Below, one piece after another: positions 1-11,583 of a stretch of DNA of 64,000 nucleotides (positions are counted from its first letter, which is position 1; the number at the start of each line of letters is the position of its first letter). The stretch covers positions 310,001 to 374,000 of the forward strand of contig CM061227.1 in NCBI GenBank assembly GCA_030844895.1. The letters run 5' to 3'. The DNA is from Ambrosia x helenae. Lineage: Eukaryota > Streptophyta > Magnoliopsida > Asterales > Asteraceae. Under the pieces are notes generated by a model. It was given only the letters and a program-made list of their open reading frames with translations, did no database searches and had not been told where the DNA came from. A program made the position numbers and the translations under genes.

Positions 1-945
1 TGGTAATATATTATTATTATGTGTGAAAATAATTAATTGTTGGGTAAAGAATCAGTGAAGTGTTGTCTCTAAAAAACTATTTCAGTGAAGTAAATCAGTA
101 AAGTGATGTGAAAGTGCAAGATTTGTAGAAATCAGTAAAGTTGAAAAACTACACGGTAAGTCTCATACTTAATAATATCATCATTTACTAGTTATATCAG
201 TTGACTTCAAGGGTTAAGTGACTGGTGACAATCTCTATTATTTCCTTTCTTTTTTTGATGGTGGAATATATTTCTTTTTTTTTTTAGCCAATCACCATGC
301 GCAAAGAAGCTTGCTTATTCATTTCAAATTGAACTAGTCGCAGTAGAGAATGTCAAGTGAATCGGCTATTGGGACGGCATGTCTTTACATTAAATATAGG
401 CTTTATAACTATATGTTTAGATATCAATATTTGAATGAACTTTTAGGCTTTCGTAACCATCTTTATAGTTAAATGAACTTTTATTAAATTTTATTTTTGT
501 TTTACTAGTATCGTGACGTCCCAGTCAACTTACACTATCAGTGACAACTTATGATTATATCTTGTGATAATACTTTCCCTACTTGATTAGATTAATGAAT
601 CCACGTCATAGTTGTTAAAAGTCATTGTCTTTGTGCCTAGGCCTATCTTTTAGGCGAGACGATCCACTTACGCTTTGAGTCGAGAAAATTGCGCTTTAAT
701 TATCCAGGTGATGGTGTAGGCGCTGATTTCAGCTAGATTCTCAAATTCCAGAGAATTTCCCGGCCAAATTCGTTAAACTATGGCTAGATTCCAGCAAGCT
801 TTCTACTTTTATCTAAGGAAACTATTTTTATTGACTAATACTATCTTTAAAAGTCATTGTCTTTGTGCCTAGGCCCATTTTTTAAACTTTATTTATTTTA
901 ATTTTTTAAAACAAAAAATCAAATTGTACATTTTGTCATCTCACT
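1..945. other. intergenic, no gene seen
   Basis: AT-rich DNA without a convincing coding frame. A 29-bp direct repeat containing GTCTTTGTGCCTAGGCC occurs at 615-643 and 847-875, suggesting relics of a dispersed repeat. Homopolymer T runs occur near 246-285. Confidence 0.5.
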
Positions 946-1275
946 CTCGTTTTTACACTGGTGCAATTATTTACACCAGCGTAAATCTGCCATGCACAAA
1001 CTTTTACAACAATTATGTTGGTGTAAAAAACCAAACAAAACATATAATGAGGATGATTTACACTGGTGTAATTATTTACACCAGTGTAAATCTGCCATAC
1101 ACCAAACTTCTACAAAAATACACTAGTGTAAAAAACCAAACTAGATGATGGTGTGCTTTACATTCATATTTACACCAGTGTAAACTAGTTTTTTACACCA
1201 GTGTTGTTTTCTTACATCAAAACGTCTATACATTAAAATTTACACCGGTGTTAAACTGACGTTTACAACAGTGTT
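946..1275. repeat. TTTACACYGGTGTAA palindromic tandem repeat
   Basis: Two units of about 85 bp (about 951-1036 and 1056-1142) match closely. Each has paired copies of TTTACACTGGTGTAAT and TTTACACCAGTGTAAA and ends in GTGTAAAAAACCAAAC. Looser copies of the 13-bp palindrome continue to 1275. Short peptides read here are artefacts of the repeat. Confidence 0.75.
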
Positions 1276-1371
1276 TTCTTACAACATACTACAACATCAT
1301 CGTCGTCTCCACAACATCAGTTCTTTAAAACCAAACAACATCATCTTCTTCGCAGCATCATCTCCTGACAA

Positions 1372-1504
1372 AAAAAAAAAAAAAAAAAAAAAACCCAAAA
1401 ATTTCAACATAAAAAACCTATCTTTTCACAATAATATCATTAATAATAATAATAATAAATGTAATAATAATAACAGAAATAATAATAATAATAATAATAA
1501 TAGA

Positions 1505-1556
<52 letters not shown>
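1372..1556. repeat. poly-A and (AAT)n microsatellite
   Basis: A poly-A run at 1372-1393 is followed by a long AAT trinucleotide microsatellite (about 1438-1556) with a few AGA or TGT interruptions. Asn-, Ile-, Leu- and Tyr-homopolymer reading frames here have no coding meaning. C-rich ACC/TCG low-complexity DNA follows to about 2050. Confidence 0.9.
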
Positions 1557-1560
<4 letters not shown>

Positions 1561-2074
1561 CATACCATCGTCCCCGTCGTCGTCCCTCTGCAGAACCCAC
1601 CACCACCAACGACCCCTCTGCACCTGTCGTCTTCATCATCACCACCATCGACCATCGTGACCCACCACCCCTCAAATCACCGTGAACCACCGCCCAAAAC
1701 CCCTCCACCGAACCATCGAACCCCCGTTCTCTTCATCATCAACACCATGGACCATCGAAACCCCTCCACAAAAACCCTCTCCCCACCGTCATCTTCATCA
1801 TCACCACCATCGATCTGTTCTTCATATCTGAAACAGATCCTAAAATGATATAGAAATCTTTAAAAACCCTCTGCACCATCCGACCCTACCCACCATCGTT
1901 CAGCAACACACCATCATTCAACAACCTACCATCGAGATCCACCCCAGCCCTGAAACCCCTCGACCACCCCAGCCGTCCTCCGCTATCCCCAGCCGTCGTC
2001 CGCCGTCCTCAGCCTCAAACCACCCCACGTCATCAGCCTCAAACCATCCCAGATCTCGTTTCTTCTTTTTTTTT

Positions 2075-2114
<40 letters not shown>

Positions 2115-2200
2115 TGTGCGAGAGAGAGAGAGAGAGAGGTGTGAGTTTATTATGATTATTATTATTATTATTATTGTTGTTGTTGTTGTTGTTGTTATTT
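2075..2200. repeat. (GA)n, (ATT)n and (GTT)n microsatellites
   Basis: GA dinucleotides (about 2079-2138) are followed by ATT then GTT trinucleotides (about 2150-2197). The run is compound and uninterrupted by genes. Confidence 0.9.
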
Positions 2201-2327
2201 AAAAGAGTTTACTTGGGGTGGGGGTGGGGTGGGGTGTTATCAGTGTTGTAAAACTCGCTAGGCGCTAGTAGGTCGGTGGGGTACCGACTAGGGATTAATC
2301 AGATTGGATTTTTATATACATTACCAA

Positions 2328-2370
<43 letters not shown>

Positions 2371-2805
2371 AATTCCATACCTTATATGTACAAATTTAGA
2401 AGTTTAGGGGCTAATTATAAACTAGTGAATATGAAGGGGGTTAAATATTAAAATACCTAAACTTAAATAACCCTAATCAACTCCATCGTTCACCATATTC
2501 CGGTTTATTCCTCCCATGTCTTCTTTAATCATACGCAACCATCAGACGCAACTAGGGTTCATGGAGTTTCATCGATTTAGCTTCTAAATCATGGTTTATC
2601 ATCCAATTTTGAGGTAACAACTTGTTTTGTTTGGTCGATTTGCTCTAGTTTTGACCCGTTCGAATTCATTTTCTACCTAATTTTGAGTTTTTAGGTCCGA
2701 TTAGGACCAATTTGGGCTGATTAATCGGTGATTAATCGCAACACCGATTAATTGAGTGATTAGCCAAAAATTAATCAGTAAAGTGAGGACTAGCGATTAA
2801 TCACC
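2201..2805. other. intergenic repeat-derived DNA
   Basis: Holds a (TA)n run at about 2330-2367. GATTAATCGGTGATTAATCG-like short repeats lie at 2695-2820 and continue after the SINE at 3050-3075. TGTTGTAAAACTCG near 2243 and TTTTTACAACC near 3074 are weakly inverted, so 2240-3090 may be an old MITE into which the SINE inserted. No gene is seen. Confidence 0.45.
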
Positions 2806-2820
2806 GATTAATCGGTGATT

Positions 2821-3049
2821 TTTTTTTGAACGGCCAACAAATTGGAATCACTCACGGAACACTGGAGTATCATCGTGCCACCAATGTTGCCACACGATCA
2901 TATTCCACCACAAAGTCACCAATTCAGGAGGAAACTCAGAATTATGAGAAAACCCCCTTTGTGAGATTCGAACCCAGGACCTTATGGCCCCTAAGCCTTA
3001 TCTCACCACCAAGATGCCGCTGGGGCTTGGGCTATAATGCTTTTGGCCC
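2821..3049 (-). mobile_element. tRNA-derived SINE with 15-bp TSD
   Basis: Read on the minus strand, a head lying in 2930-3045 contains GGTTCGAATCTC, a good Pol III B box. The body ends GTTGGCCGTTC followed by poly-A (the T run at 2821-2827). The element is flanked by the perfect 15-bp direct repeat GATTAATCGGTGATT at 2806-2820 and 3050-3064, the target-site duplication expected of LINE-driven retroposition. The A box is less clear. Its 3' end matches the SINE at 27284-27600 although the heads differ. Confidence 0.82.
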
Positions 3050-3064
3050 GATTAATCGGTGATT

Positions 3065-3739
3065 AATCGGGATTTTTACAACCTTGGGTGTTATTACTAA
3101 AATACCCATGATTATTATATGCAAAAGACTTTATTACCCTAATTAAAAAAATACAAAAACTATAAAAGTGGTGATGTGTCACTTTGTGAATGCTCGAGGG
3201 GAGTTCTCTAGTTCTCACAACTCAGATGAATTATCATATTATTCCATTCTTATATATATATTATTTGGTTTACCAAACAATCCATTAACCACTAGTGTTT
3301 GGTCAGACATTTTGAATTACCGACAAAATAACACCAAAGGAATTGTATATCGTGTATATCCACTACATACCATAGCTTTTAGTGCCTTCCGACTATTTTC
3401 CCATTTTATGGTTGTGTCAAACAATACACTTTCTATTTCCAACGTATGCAACACTATACTTGGATAACGGTCAAATGTAGTAAGAAACACTGGCTGATCT
3501 TTCCTTGTGCCGGATGAGGCTCTGGCCCGCCCAACTTTTTTTATTCGTAATGTACATTTTACCGAAAAATTTCAAAACCAATTATGTGTATTGAGTCTGA
3601 CCCTATCAATTTTTTCATTCAAGATCCGTCATTGGTTTGAAACATCTTACTACACCGTATGCGCCGATAACAAGCTATAGACGGGTTGTCCGACTCCCCT
3701 CCGATTAAAAGTCTTGCGCTTATACTAAAAAGTTATTGG

Positions 3740-3787
<48 letters not shown>

Positions 3788-4021
3788 TTTATGTTCCCTT
3801 TTGTATTGCTATATAAGCATGGGACATGTAGTTGCCAAAGAAACCACTCTTTGTTCATTCATGCCTACACCACCTTAAATTTTTCCAATTTTAGGCGTTT
3901 ACTCATTTTGAAACCGGTATGTATTAAAATTTATAAATTCGCATTTGAAATGTTTTATAATGACTTTATATTAAACTTTCATGCATATATCAAACGTGCA
4001 GGGCACGTGATTAGCAACAAG
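3065..4021. other. intergenic / acid phosphatase promoter side
   Basis: No gene is recognised at 3065-3740. A (TA)n microsatellite occupies about 3741-3782, some 240 bp upstream of the phosphatase start. Frames running into the gene here are upstream of its ATG and look non-coding. Confidence 0.5.
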
Positions 4022-5108
4022 ATGAAGAACCAAAGAGAGGCCCCAGGGCTTGTGTGTTCTCTTATATTTGTTTTATTAAAGATAGTTATGAGCACAAAAG
4101 GTCATGATCATGACTCACACTATGGCGGACGATTGGTGGAGTTGTCGTTGAGCTACTGTTTGAGTTGGCGGCTAGCGGTGGAGGCGAACAACATACAAGG
4201 GTGGCGCATTGTCCCAATTCAATGCCTCTATGATGTTGAGGTTTACATGCTTGGTGGCCAATATGCTTCTGATGTTAATTTGATTGTTGATCAAATAAGT
4301 AGCTACGTTGACGAGATTGTCATGTCAGAAGACGGTATGGATGCTTGGATCTTGGATGTCGATGATACTTGTCTTTCGAATATCGTTTACTATAAAGGAA
4401 AGAGATTCGGGTAAACATGTGTTCATATATATATATATGGCTTGTTAAATCGGTTTTAAAACCAATACATAAATAATAATGTTGCTAATTAACTTGTTAC
4501 ATTAATTTGTTTGTATATATTTAATGTACGTAGGGGTGATCCATACGACCCTCAAGCGTTTAAAGAATGGGCATCAAGAGGCATAGCCCGAGCGATTCCT
4601 CCTATTCTACGATTGTTTAAAAAGCTGATAGACCGTGGTTTCAAGGTGTTTCTCATCAGTGGTAGAGATGAAACGATGTTTGAGCAAGCCACTCTTCATA
4701 ATTTACACTTTCAAGGATTCTTCGGTTTTGAACGACTCATTCTGAGGTAAATGTGATCATAACTCGTTATTAATTAGTATATCAACAATACATATCAATG
4801 TAAAGGTAAGATCCTTGCTAGAGTGACTCAAGTGTTTACCACTCCGCGTATACTTTTTATTTTTTAAAGGTTCATTCGAAGGCACTTTCTAAATAAATTT
4901 TTATTTTATTTTAAATTTGACATGTGTTAGGAGTGAAGCATACAAAGGGCAAAGTGGAATGGTTTACAAATCAGAAATGAGAAGGAAGTTGGTGGAAGAA
5001 GGTTATAGAATATGGGGAAATGTAGGTGACCAATGGAGTGATCTTCATGGCCAATTTGTTGGTAATAGGACCTTTAAGCTTCCGAATCCTATGTATTTTG
5101 TACCATAA
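4022..5108 (+). CDS. HAD acid phosphatase / vegetative storage protein-like
   Basis: Class B (HAD superfamily, DDDD-type) acid phosphatase of the plant APS/VSP family, which removes phosphate from small esters in the vacuole, wall or apoplast. Three exons fit exactly: 4022-4410, 4534-4746 and 4931-5108. Both introns are GT..AG with phase 2, giving 259 residues, normal for the family. The chosen ATG begins a hydrophobic signal peptide (LVCSLIFVLLKIVM). Motif I is ILDVDDTCLSN, with the nucleophile Asp present; many storage-only VSPs have lost it. Motif II is FLISGRDET. A YKSEMR segment supplies the Lys, and GNVGDQWSDL is motif IV. GDPYDPQAFKEW is typical of the family. All catalytic residues are intact, so enzyme activity is likely. 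Assignment to APS1-type or VSP-type is not possible from this alone. Confidence 0.9.
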
Positions 5109-5856
5109 CATCTTCATTACTTTCATCTTTCTTTTTAGCTTTTTTTTTTTTACTTCATCAAATATCATTTCATTTCATATGATGACATCAATTGAAAACT
5201 AGCTAATCCGTATCATGGTTTAAGAGGTAAGGGACACTTAGGTTCCAAAAGCCTAGGCGTGCGTCATACACTTGTAAATTAATTATTGATGAAATTTACT
5301 ATCAATCAAAACTAAAAGAAGTCAAATTATGTGCAACTTAAAAAGTTTAGACCCAATAATATTTACTAGCGTCGAATACTAAAAATGAAATGATAAAAAA
5401 AAAAAGTTTGTACATCTAACAAGTTTAAGTGCAACCTAAAAAACGTGCACAGCCTAATAAAATCAAACCCGCTTGCATAAATCAAATATAATTTGGTCGA
5501 TTGTTTCCGATTTGGCAAAACCTAAAATCAAATTCAAGTTCACGTTGCAATCATCAATTTCATTTTCAACGACCCTTATGGGGACATCATGAAGCTCAAG
5601 TGGTGTGCCTCACAACCAACAAGCTGGAAATTCAAATCCTAAATGTATTGTATATTAGAAAATCTAAAAATTGTTGCTTGAAAAAATAGTGTATTTCCGA
5701 TTTCAATTGAAAACATAAAGTTTTTGGGGGTCGATTTCATGCTAGAAAAAATCTCAATGTGGCTTTAGGTTAAATTAGAAAGGTTTCCAATAACAATTTC
5801 AAGCCGAAATTGTAAAATCTCTAGATCTCTAGCATCAAATTTATGTACCCCATTTA
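5109..5856. other. intergenic, no gene seen
   Basis: 3' flank of the acid phosphatase gene, then AT-rich DNA with A runs near 5395 and no convincing frame or repeat boundary. Confidence 0.5.
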
Positions 5857-5985
5857 GGTTTGTAAACGAACCGAATGAACATAGACAAACGATCAAACAC
5901 GAAATGTCTTCTTCCTCTTCTTTTTTTTTTTTTGTGTGTGTTAGTTCGTTCAAAAAGTGAATGTGTTTATTTATGTTCGCCTGTT
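5857..5985. mobile_element. fragment of the GTAAACGAACCGAAYGAAC element
   Basis: AGGTTTGTAAACGAACCG at 5857 matches the terminus of the foldback element at 11584-12332 (AGGCCTGTAAACGAACCG). GTTCGTTC and GTTCGCCTGTTA motifs toward 5985 resemble its opposite end. The copy is short and decayed. Confidence 0.5.
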
Positions 5986-6009
5986 ATTAGTATAAATGGA
6001 CAATTCTCG

Positions 6010-7205
6010 CAACCATGTATTAGGCAAGCGACAATAAATAGAAACCGGAAAGGTTAGTTTATATTTTTTTTAAATCTATATCGGCAATATATTTTTTTAG
6101 AATTCATATCGTCACAATATTTATTTTAATTTACAACATACGTGTAGGCGCTCACGAGAGATTAGTAGGCGATTATTTTGCCGATCCGTTGTACACGGAT
6201 GAGATTTTTAGACGCCGGTTCCGAATGAGTCGTCGACCTTTCCTACGTATAGCTGATGATTTGTTTAGCCGTGACCCGTTTTTTACTTTACGATACGATG
6301 CCAGAGGCAAAAGGGGGTTCCACCACCTTACAAAAATGCACAACAACATTGCATCAACTAGCTTACGCGACATGTGTCGATTCGTGGGACGAGTATTTGA
6401 AGATGTCCGAAAGAAATGCACGAGAATGTTTGTACAAATTTTGCAAACGTGTTGTGAAGATTTACACCAAAAGATATTTATGAAAACCAAACTCGAGTGA
6501 CATCCAGAAGTTGTATGAGTTCCACTTACAAAAGCATGGTTTTCCAAGAATGCTTGGAAGCATTGATTGCATGCATTGGCCGTGGCGGAATTGCCCGAAT
6601 GCATGGCGCGGGTAGTTTATGCGAGGTGATCAAGGACACCCATCACTAATCCTAGAGGCTGCTCCGTCCCAAGATTTATGGATTTGGCATGCTTTCTTTG
6701 GTGTTCCTGGTTCGAATAACGACATCAGCGTCATACATCAATAACTAGTTTTCGACGATATTGTAAACGGAACAGGTCCAGATACTAGCTTTACAGTTTC
6801 GAGGGTGCAATATAGGCATGAGTATTATCTTGCTGATGGAATATACCAACCTACTCCACAGTCGTTCAAACTGATCCTCACCCTGTCGACGACAAAAGAA
6901 AGAAATTTGCCAAATATCAAGAAGCGGCAAGAAAGGAAACGACATCGCAAACCTGGCACGTGCTTTCACACTAAAAAAAACTACGTTATTGTATGTATAC
7001 TTGTATCTTGCTGCATAACATGGTTCTCGAAGATGAAGGTCGAGTTATTTGTGAGTACGAGGAAAACACGGTGGAGGAGAATACTATTACGGTTAGCCTG
7101 GATCAGCAAGAGTTAAACGAATTCTCATTACGTAACGAGCGCATACATTATCATCTTCAAGCGGATTTGATTGACTACATTTGGAACAACGGACAGGACG
7201 ATTAG
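6010..7205 (+). pseudogene. PIF/Harbinger (HARBI1/ALP1-like) transposase, decayed
   Basis: Segments of a plant PIF/Harbinger DDE transposase occur in order but in different frames. An upstream exon end (RNRK, donor at 6053) and an acceptor before 6147 lead to AHERLVGDYFADPLYTDE, then FRMSRRPFLRI, QKCTTTLHQLAY, GSIDCMHW, LWIWHAFFGVPGSNNDIS, YYLADGIYQ and LHNMVLEDEG. The C-terminus ends about 7205. Catalytic D (SIDCMHW), D (NNDI) and E (EDE) positions are visible. Several frameshifts and in-frame stops (for example soon after 6610) make it inactive. The family cuts and pastes with 3-bp target duplications; I could not fix the element's termini. HARBI1-derived host genes exist, but the breaks argue against one here. 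Confidence 0.88.
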
Positions 7206-9115
7206 TTTATGATTTTTTTTAATGTTAAGTAGTCGATTTTTATTTTTTTTAATTTTATTTGTATCGTAACTTTTTTTTATTAATTTAGCATTTAATTTAA
7301 TTTTATATTAATTATTTATTACTTTGAAATAAAATTAAAAAACAAAAAAAAAGTTAAAAAATAAATGATTAATAATAAATGAGGGTGAGTTGTCCCCGTA
7401 CCCTTGGTTAGTACTCAAAAAAAGGATATCCCACCCATGTTGATGTGGCGTCTATGTGGCATGGAGAACATCCCATTCGGGTTGTTCCCATACCTAATAA
7501 TCTAATGGTAGAGAATTGATCTAAAATTTCTTCATTGAGTGGAATAACTTGATTAATTGTAATTTCCATAATTGCAAATGCTTTGTTTCGTATAGCCGCT
7601 AGTTCTCTCTGTCTATGAATAAATTAACCGTTAGGTAATGGTACAACCCCCAAGTTGTTTGAACACGGCGACGTCTAGCTCTAACGCCACGTATATAAGG
7701 TGACACAAACTCCCTCGCGTCATTAATGCACGTCAGTCAAAGTCATGTCAGGACCTATACGTCGCGTATAGACCTTTATGCGGCGGCATATAGGCCTACA
7801 CGTGACTTGTAGGGGTATAAGTGTGCAATGGTATGTATTTACAAGTGAGGGGTGTGCCATAAACATTCTCATTGTCAGACCCTCATACGCTACGTATAAG
7901 TGTGCAATGGTATGTATTTACAAGTGAGGGGTGTGTCAATTTGAGGACCATACAAAATATATATCAGCTGGATCCATCCTTGCTAAAAGTAGTCCAACCA
8001 GAAACCATGTATTTATGAAAAGCACACCACTTTTGAAATTTGGGCCATAAAAGAACAAACCTACCGACCTACACTACATTACACGCATGCATCATTCATT
8101 ACAGCCTAGCTTCAAAATATGGTTCATTTAATCGTGTTGGCCCCATCCATCACCTACAAAATCTTTGTATTCACAATTATGCAATGACTTGTACCTAATG
8201 CTTTAAACTTGTACACGAATCTAATCACCCTTTAGGCTTTAACAACCATATTCAAGGATGATCAAGAAACAAGCAAAGATAAGTGGGCCAAAAAGACAAG
8301 AATAATTATGATGCCACTTGAAGATGTGATAATGTGGAGAAATTCCTATTCCTATTCCTATATGATAATAAATTAAGATTGGCCAAACGCTCGCCCCCAC
8401 ATGTAACACAAAATATCCAAATTTGTTCAATCCGACCATGAGACCAACTATTTATATTCCAACCATGAACCAAACCGTTATTGATGATTTTTAACCATTA
8501 TAAGACTATGAGGTGTGGTTAAGGCCTTAGGGTAGGCTTAGGAGGGCTACCCGTCACGTCAGCATGAGACCAACTGTTTCTAAACTCCTATGAATCGTAT
8601 TGTTAAATTAAGGTTATTTCAAACGGTAAAAACAAACCGTTTGGTGCGGTTTAAAAGTTGCTAAACCGACAAACCCAAAAGATTTAAACACAAATTGTGA
8701 AACCAAAACAATGACCGATTTGGGTGGTTTCAAATTGAACCATGAACACCCAAATCCAAACATCTCCCATAGACGAGATGATAGACCCATACCATGTTGT
8801 ATTATAGTTAATTATCTAATCCAAACACTCCTAGGACATTCAATTTCACTAATATTGGTCACTGAAATTTGAGAACACATTTGAGAACACAGGATGCATT
8901 TGAAGGTTCAGAATCTTGAGGTTCTAACCAACCTAATTAAAGAATGGTAAATGACAAACAAATAGATATAAACATTATTATGGATACAGAAATGGTGAAC
9001 TCTCTTTCAAGTAAAATCTAAATGAATGCAGAAAAAACTGATGTAAAAAGAACAACAACAATTCAAGTATGAAAACCACTAATGAAGGAAAAACAAAGTA
9101 TAGGTGTTTTACCAG
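7206..9115. other. intergenic; one 41-bp direct repeat
   Basis: No gene is recognised. A perfect 41-bp direct repeat (beginning TATAAGTGTGCAATGGTATG) occurs at 7816-7856 and 7895-7935, inside a region with CGTATA/CGTGACTTGTAG variants. The first few hundred bases may still be Harbinger 3' non-coding DNA. 8100-9115 shows only AT-rich unique-looking DNA. Confidence 0.5.
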
Positions 9116-10609
9116 TTACCACCATTGATGAACAAGGACGCCTCGCTGTCTTAACGATTTGAACAAATCCAAACATTGCCCATAAGTTTTCTGGTACTTC
9201 GGACTCCTAACACCAGGGCAGCATTTCTGCCACCGATTATAATGGCATTCAAGAAAAACCTCATCAATCAAACAAATAGCTCCGGTTTCAATCAACCTCG
9301 GGATCAAATCAAACTCAGTCCCTTCAACATCCATCTTCATCACCACAAAATCCTTCTCAGAAACTGTCTTCTTCAACCACTCAGCAAAATCAAACCCTTG
9401 AATTTCATCTACAGAACCCACAATCCCACCACCTGATTTCACCGGCTGAATCCTCCCCATTCCTCTACCTTGCTCCACATTCTCATCCCCAGGCGTTTGA
9501 TTAATCTCAAACACTAACGTCTCGTTTTTTACCCACGCTGCATACGGTAACAAAGTAACTCCTTTCTTATACTTATACTGATCATGAAAATGTCTATCAG
9601 CTTCCACTGCGTATATATCAAAAGTCTTGTTCTGTTTCGGATACTGTTTCTTAAACCAGCTAGCTATACTCGACCCATAACTCCGAGCACCCACATCCAC
9701 ATAAACATACCTCTCCTTAAAATTAATATCCACCATGTTAGACAAATACTTCACATTCTGAATATTTCTCTTCAACGTAATCCACGGTTTCAACGGCTCG
9801 TTTGCTATCAAAGGCTCAGCCCTCTTAACCAAATCTTGCTTATACCCAGGAACAGAACACTTGCCACTTAAAACTTGATCTATTTTCTTCTTTCCATTTA
9901 CTTTCTTCATAACAATTTCATGAATTTCGGAACCAAACCCGTCTATATGTCGCGAACGCACAAATTTACAACAATTGAATAAACGAATAAAAGAATTGAA
10001 GCTATAAGTATCTTTAGAACCCGTATGAACAACGAAATAACCTTCGGGTTTAAGCGTTCGGCCAACTTCCTTAGCAAAGTCCCCTGCCTTCTCCGATCTA
10101 TCCAATCCACCATCCCCTGCAAATATAAAATCAAACATATTATCCTCAAACGGCTGTTCAAACCCTACTCCTTTAACCACCAACGGCTTAGCCGCCTTTT
10201 TATAGATTCCAATGACGTCATCCACACCGATCTCTTTCAAAGCGTACACGTCATCACCGATCGGTGTGTCAACGCATAGAGCTTTTGTCTTTGTCGATAA
10301 GAATCCGTCAACGATCAGATCTTGGAACACTGTGATGTAAAACATCACTCGTTTGTGAAACTCCGGTGATGTTTCGGCGGCGGGATGGAGAGTGACCGCC
10401 GATGGAACTCCGGCGCCGGCAACGGTGACGAGTCTGTTATTATTGATTGGATTTGATGAAAAGAAGCAGAAGTCGTCACCGGAGATGCATGATTCACCTC
10501 GGATGGTGATGACGTAAGCGAAGCGAACGGCTATGAGGAGGAGAGAGAGTAAGAGGAAGCGAACGACGGCGTTTCGGAGGAAGCCGCGTTTAGCGTTGAC
10601 CGGATCCAT
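9116..10609 (-). CDS. membrane-anchored methyltransferase-like protein (FkbM/DUF7870 type)
   Basis: Uninterrupted 497-residue frame with no intron, starting at a true ATG. Residues about 10-32 form one transmembrane segment (VVRFLLLSLLLIAVRFAYVI), giving a type II, probably Golgi/ER, topology. Residues about 105-205 resemble a class I methyltransferase half: FDFIFAGDGGLD, then AKEVGRTLKPEGYFVVHTGS. Residues about 300-497 form the plant C-terminal domain: YVDVGARSYGSS, FDIYAVEAD, FVVMKMDVEGTEF, and a Cys-rich end LECHYNRWQKCCPG closing in HQWW. The relatives I recall are Arabidopsis proteins annotated as SAM-dependent methyltransferases (At5g01710 group); no substrate is established to my knowledge. 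Plus-strand frames inside are shadows. Confidence 0.85.
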   Translation of the reverse strand: MDPVNAKRGFLRNAVVRFLLLSLLLIAVRFAYVITIRGESCISGDDFCFFSSNPINNNRLVTVAGAGVPSAVTLHPAAETSPEFHKRVMFYITVFQDLIVDGFLSTKTKALCVDTPIGDDVYALKEIGVDDVIGIYKKAAKPLVVKGVGFEQPFEDNMFDFIFAGDGGLDRSEKAGDFAKEVGRTLKPEGYFVVHTGSKDTYSFNSFIRLFNCCKFVRSRHIDGFGSEIHEIVMKKVNGKKKIDQVLSGKCSVPGYKQDLVKRAEPLIANEPLKPWITLKRNIQNVKYLSNMVDINFKERYVYVDVGARSYGSSIASWFKKQYPKQNKTFDIYAVEADRHFHDQYKYKKGVTLLPYAAWVKNETLVFEINQTPGDENVEQGRGMGRIQPVKSGGGIVGSVDEIQGFDFAEWLKKTVSEKDFVVMKMDVEGTEFDLIPRLIETGAICLIDEVFLECHYNRWQKCCPGVRSPKYQKTYGQCLDLFKSLRQRGVLVHQWW

Positions 10610-10645
10610 GGTGGATTGAATGAATTGGATATGATTAGGGTGAGG

Positions 10646-10747
10646 TTAACGGGAGCAGAAACGGGCGGAGGTGTGGTTAGCGCCGATGAGGGTAAGGTGA
10701 GGGTTATTGGAAGAAAGGAAGAGGAATCGAGTGTAATAACATTTCAT
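10646..10747 (-). CDS. candidate upstream ORF (33 codons)
   Basis: In the 5' leader of the methyltransferase-like gene an ATG at 10747 opens a 33-codon frame (begins MKCYYTRFLFL) that stops 36 bp before the main start. A shorter 10-codon uORF starts at 10776. Some Arabidopsis relatives of this gene family are annotated, as I remember, with conserved peptide uORFs. I cannot confirm that this peptide is the conserved one. It may be a chance frame. Confidence 0.35.
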   Translation of the reverse strand: MKCYYTRFLFLSSNNPHLTLIGANHTSARFCSR

Positions 10748-10790
10748 TGTTGGTGTGGTGGGAGTGACGTTCTCATGGATGGATTGATGG

Positions 10791-10825
<35 letters not shown>

Positions 10826-11369
10826 GTCTGTAAATTTCTAGGGTTTCTTGGAGTGAGAGGAAGGGATGAAGAAGAAGAACAAAGGTTGGAAGGCGACGTA
10901 AAGCTCTTAATTTTTGTTCTCTTTAATTTAAGCTATTTTTTATAAATTTTTTTCTTATCAATTTTTTTTTTTTTTTTTTAAATTTAAACTGTGACGTGGA
11001 TCGGTGGATGTATTTTTTGAATGACATGGATTGTTTATAAAAAAAATATTAAATCGTGTTATATACTCTTTTTGTTTCTCTTGATGATTACATCATGTCA
11101 TAAACACCATGTGGTGTAGAGGGCGGCATCCAGGTCCGGCCAACAAACCCCCCCCCCCCTCCGCGTCGTGTTTGGGCTGGTCAACTCGTCTAATTTCGGA
11201 CGTTTGAGACGGGCCATGACATATGGTTGTTTGATTTTGGTGGGACCTTCTAACTCAGATAATAACATCAAAAAATTTACCATGTCTTCTTCCTCTCTCT
11301 CCTCTCTCGGTTCTCTCTCTAACACTCTCTTTTTCTCATCTCTCTGTTCCCTCTTTCTCTCTATTTACA

Positions 11370-11415
<46 letters not shown>

Positions 11416-11583
11416 CTGGGTTTTTAGGGTTTAAAGAGAATGAAGAAGGGGTTTATGGTGGAGGAAGGCGGAGGCAGGTGCTGATATGGTGTTGGTGATG
11501 GTGGTTGTTGAAGATGGAGAGGGACAACTGAGAAGAAGGTGTGTTTGGAGGAGATGGCTTCTGTTTTCTTCTAGATTATTATT
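10748..11583. other. gene leader and low-complexity intergenic DNA
   Basis: Contains an (ATT)n microsatellite at about 10794-10825 in the likely 5' leader/promoter of the methyltransferase-like gene. Poly-T lies near 10962-10979, a C run at about 11149-11158 and a long poly-T at about 11372-11410. CT-rich DNA surrounds these. No gene is supported. Confidence 0.55.

Noticed and set aside
1271..1708. Several open frames giving long Asn, Ile, Leu or Tyr runs
   Set aside because: They read an (AAT)n microsatellite on different frames and strands; no start context or domain.
3686..4021. N-terminal extension of the acid phosphatase frame upstream of 4022
   Set aside because: It translates a (TA)n microsatellite as Tyr-Ile repeats; the ATG at 4022 starts a proper signal peptide.
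9176..10279. Plus-strand frames opposite the methyltransferase-like gene
   Set aside because: Shadows of a well-supported 497-codon minus-strand frame; no domains.
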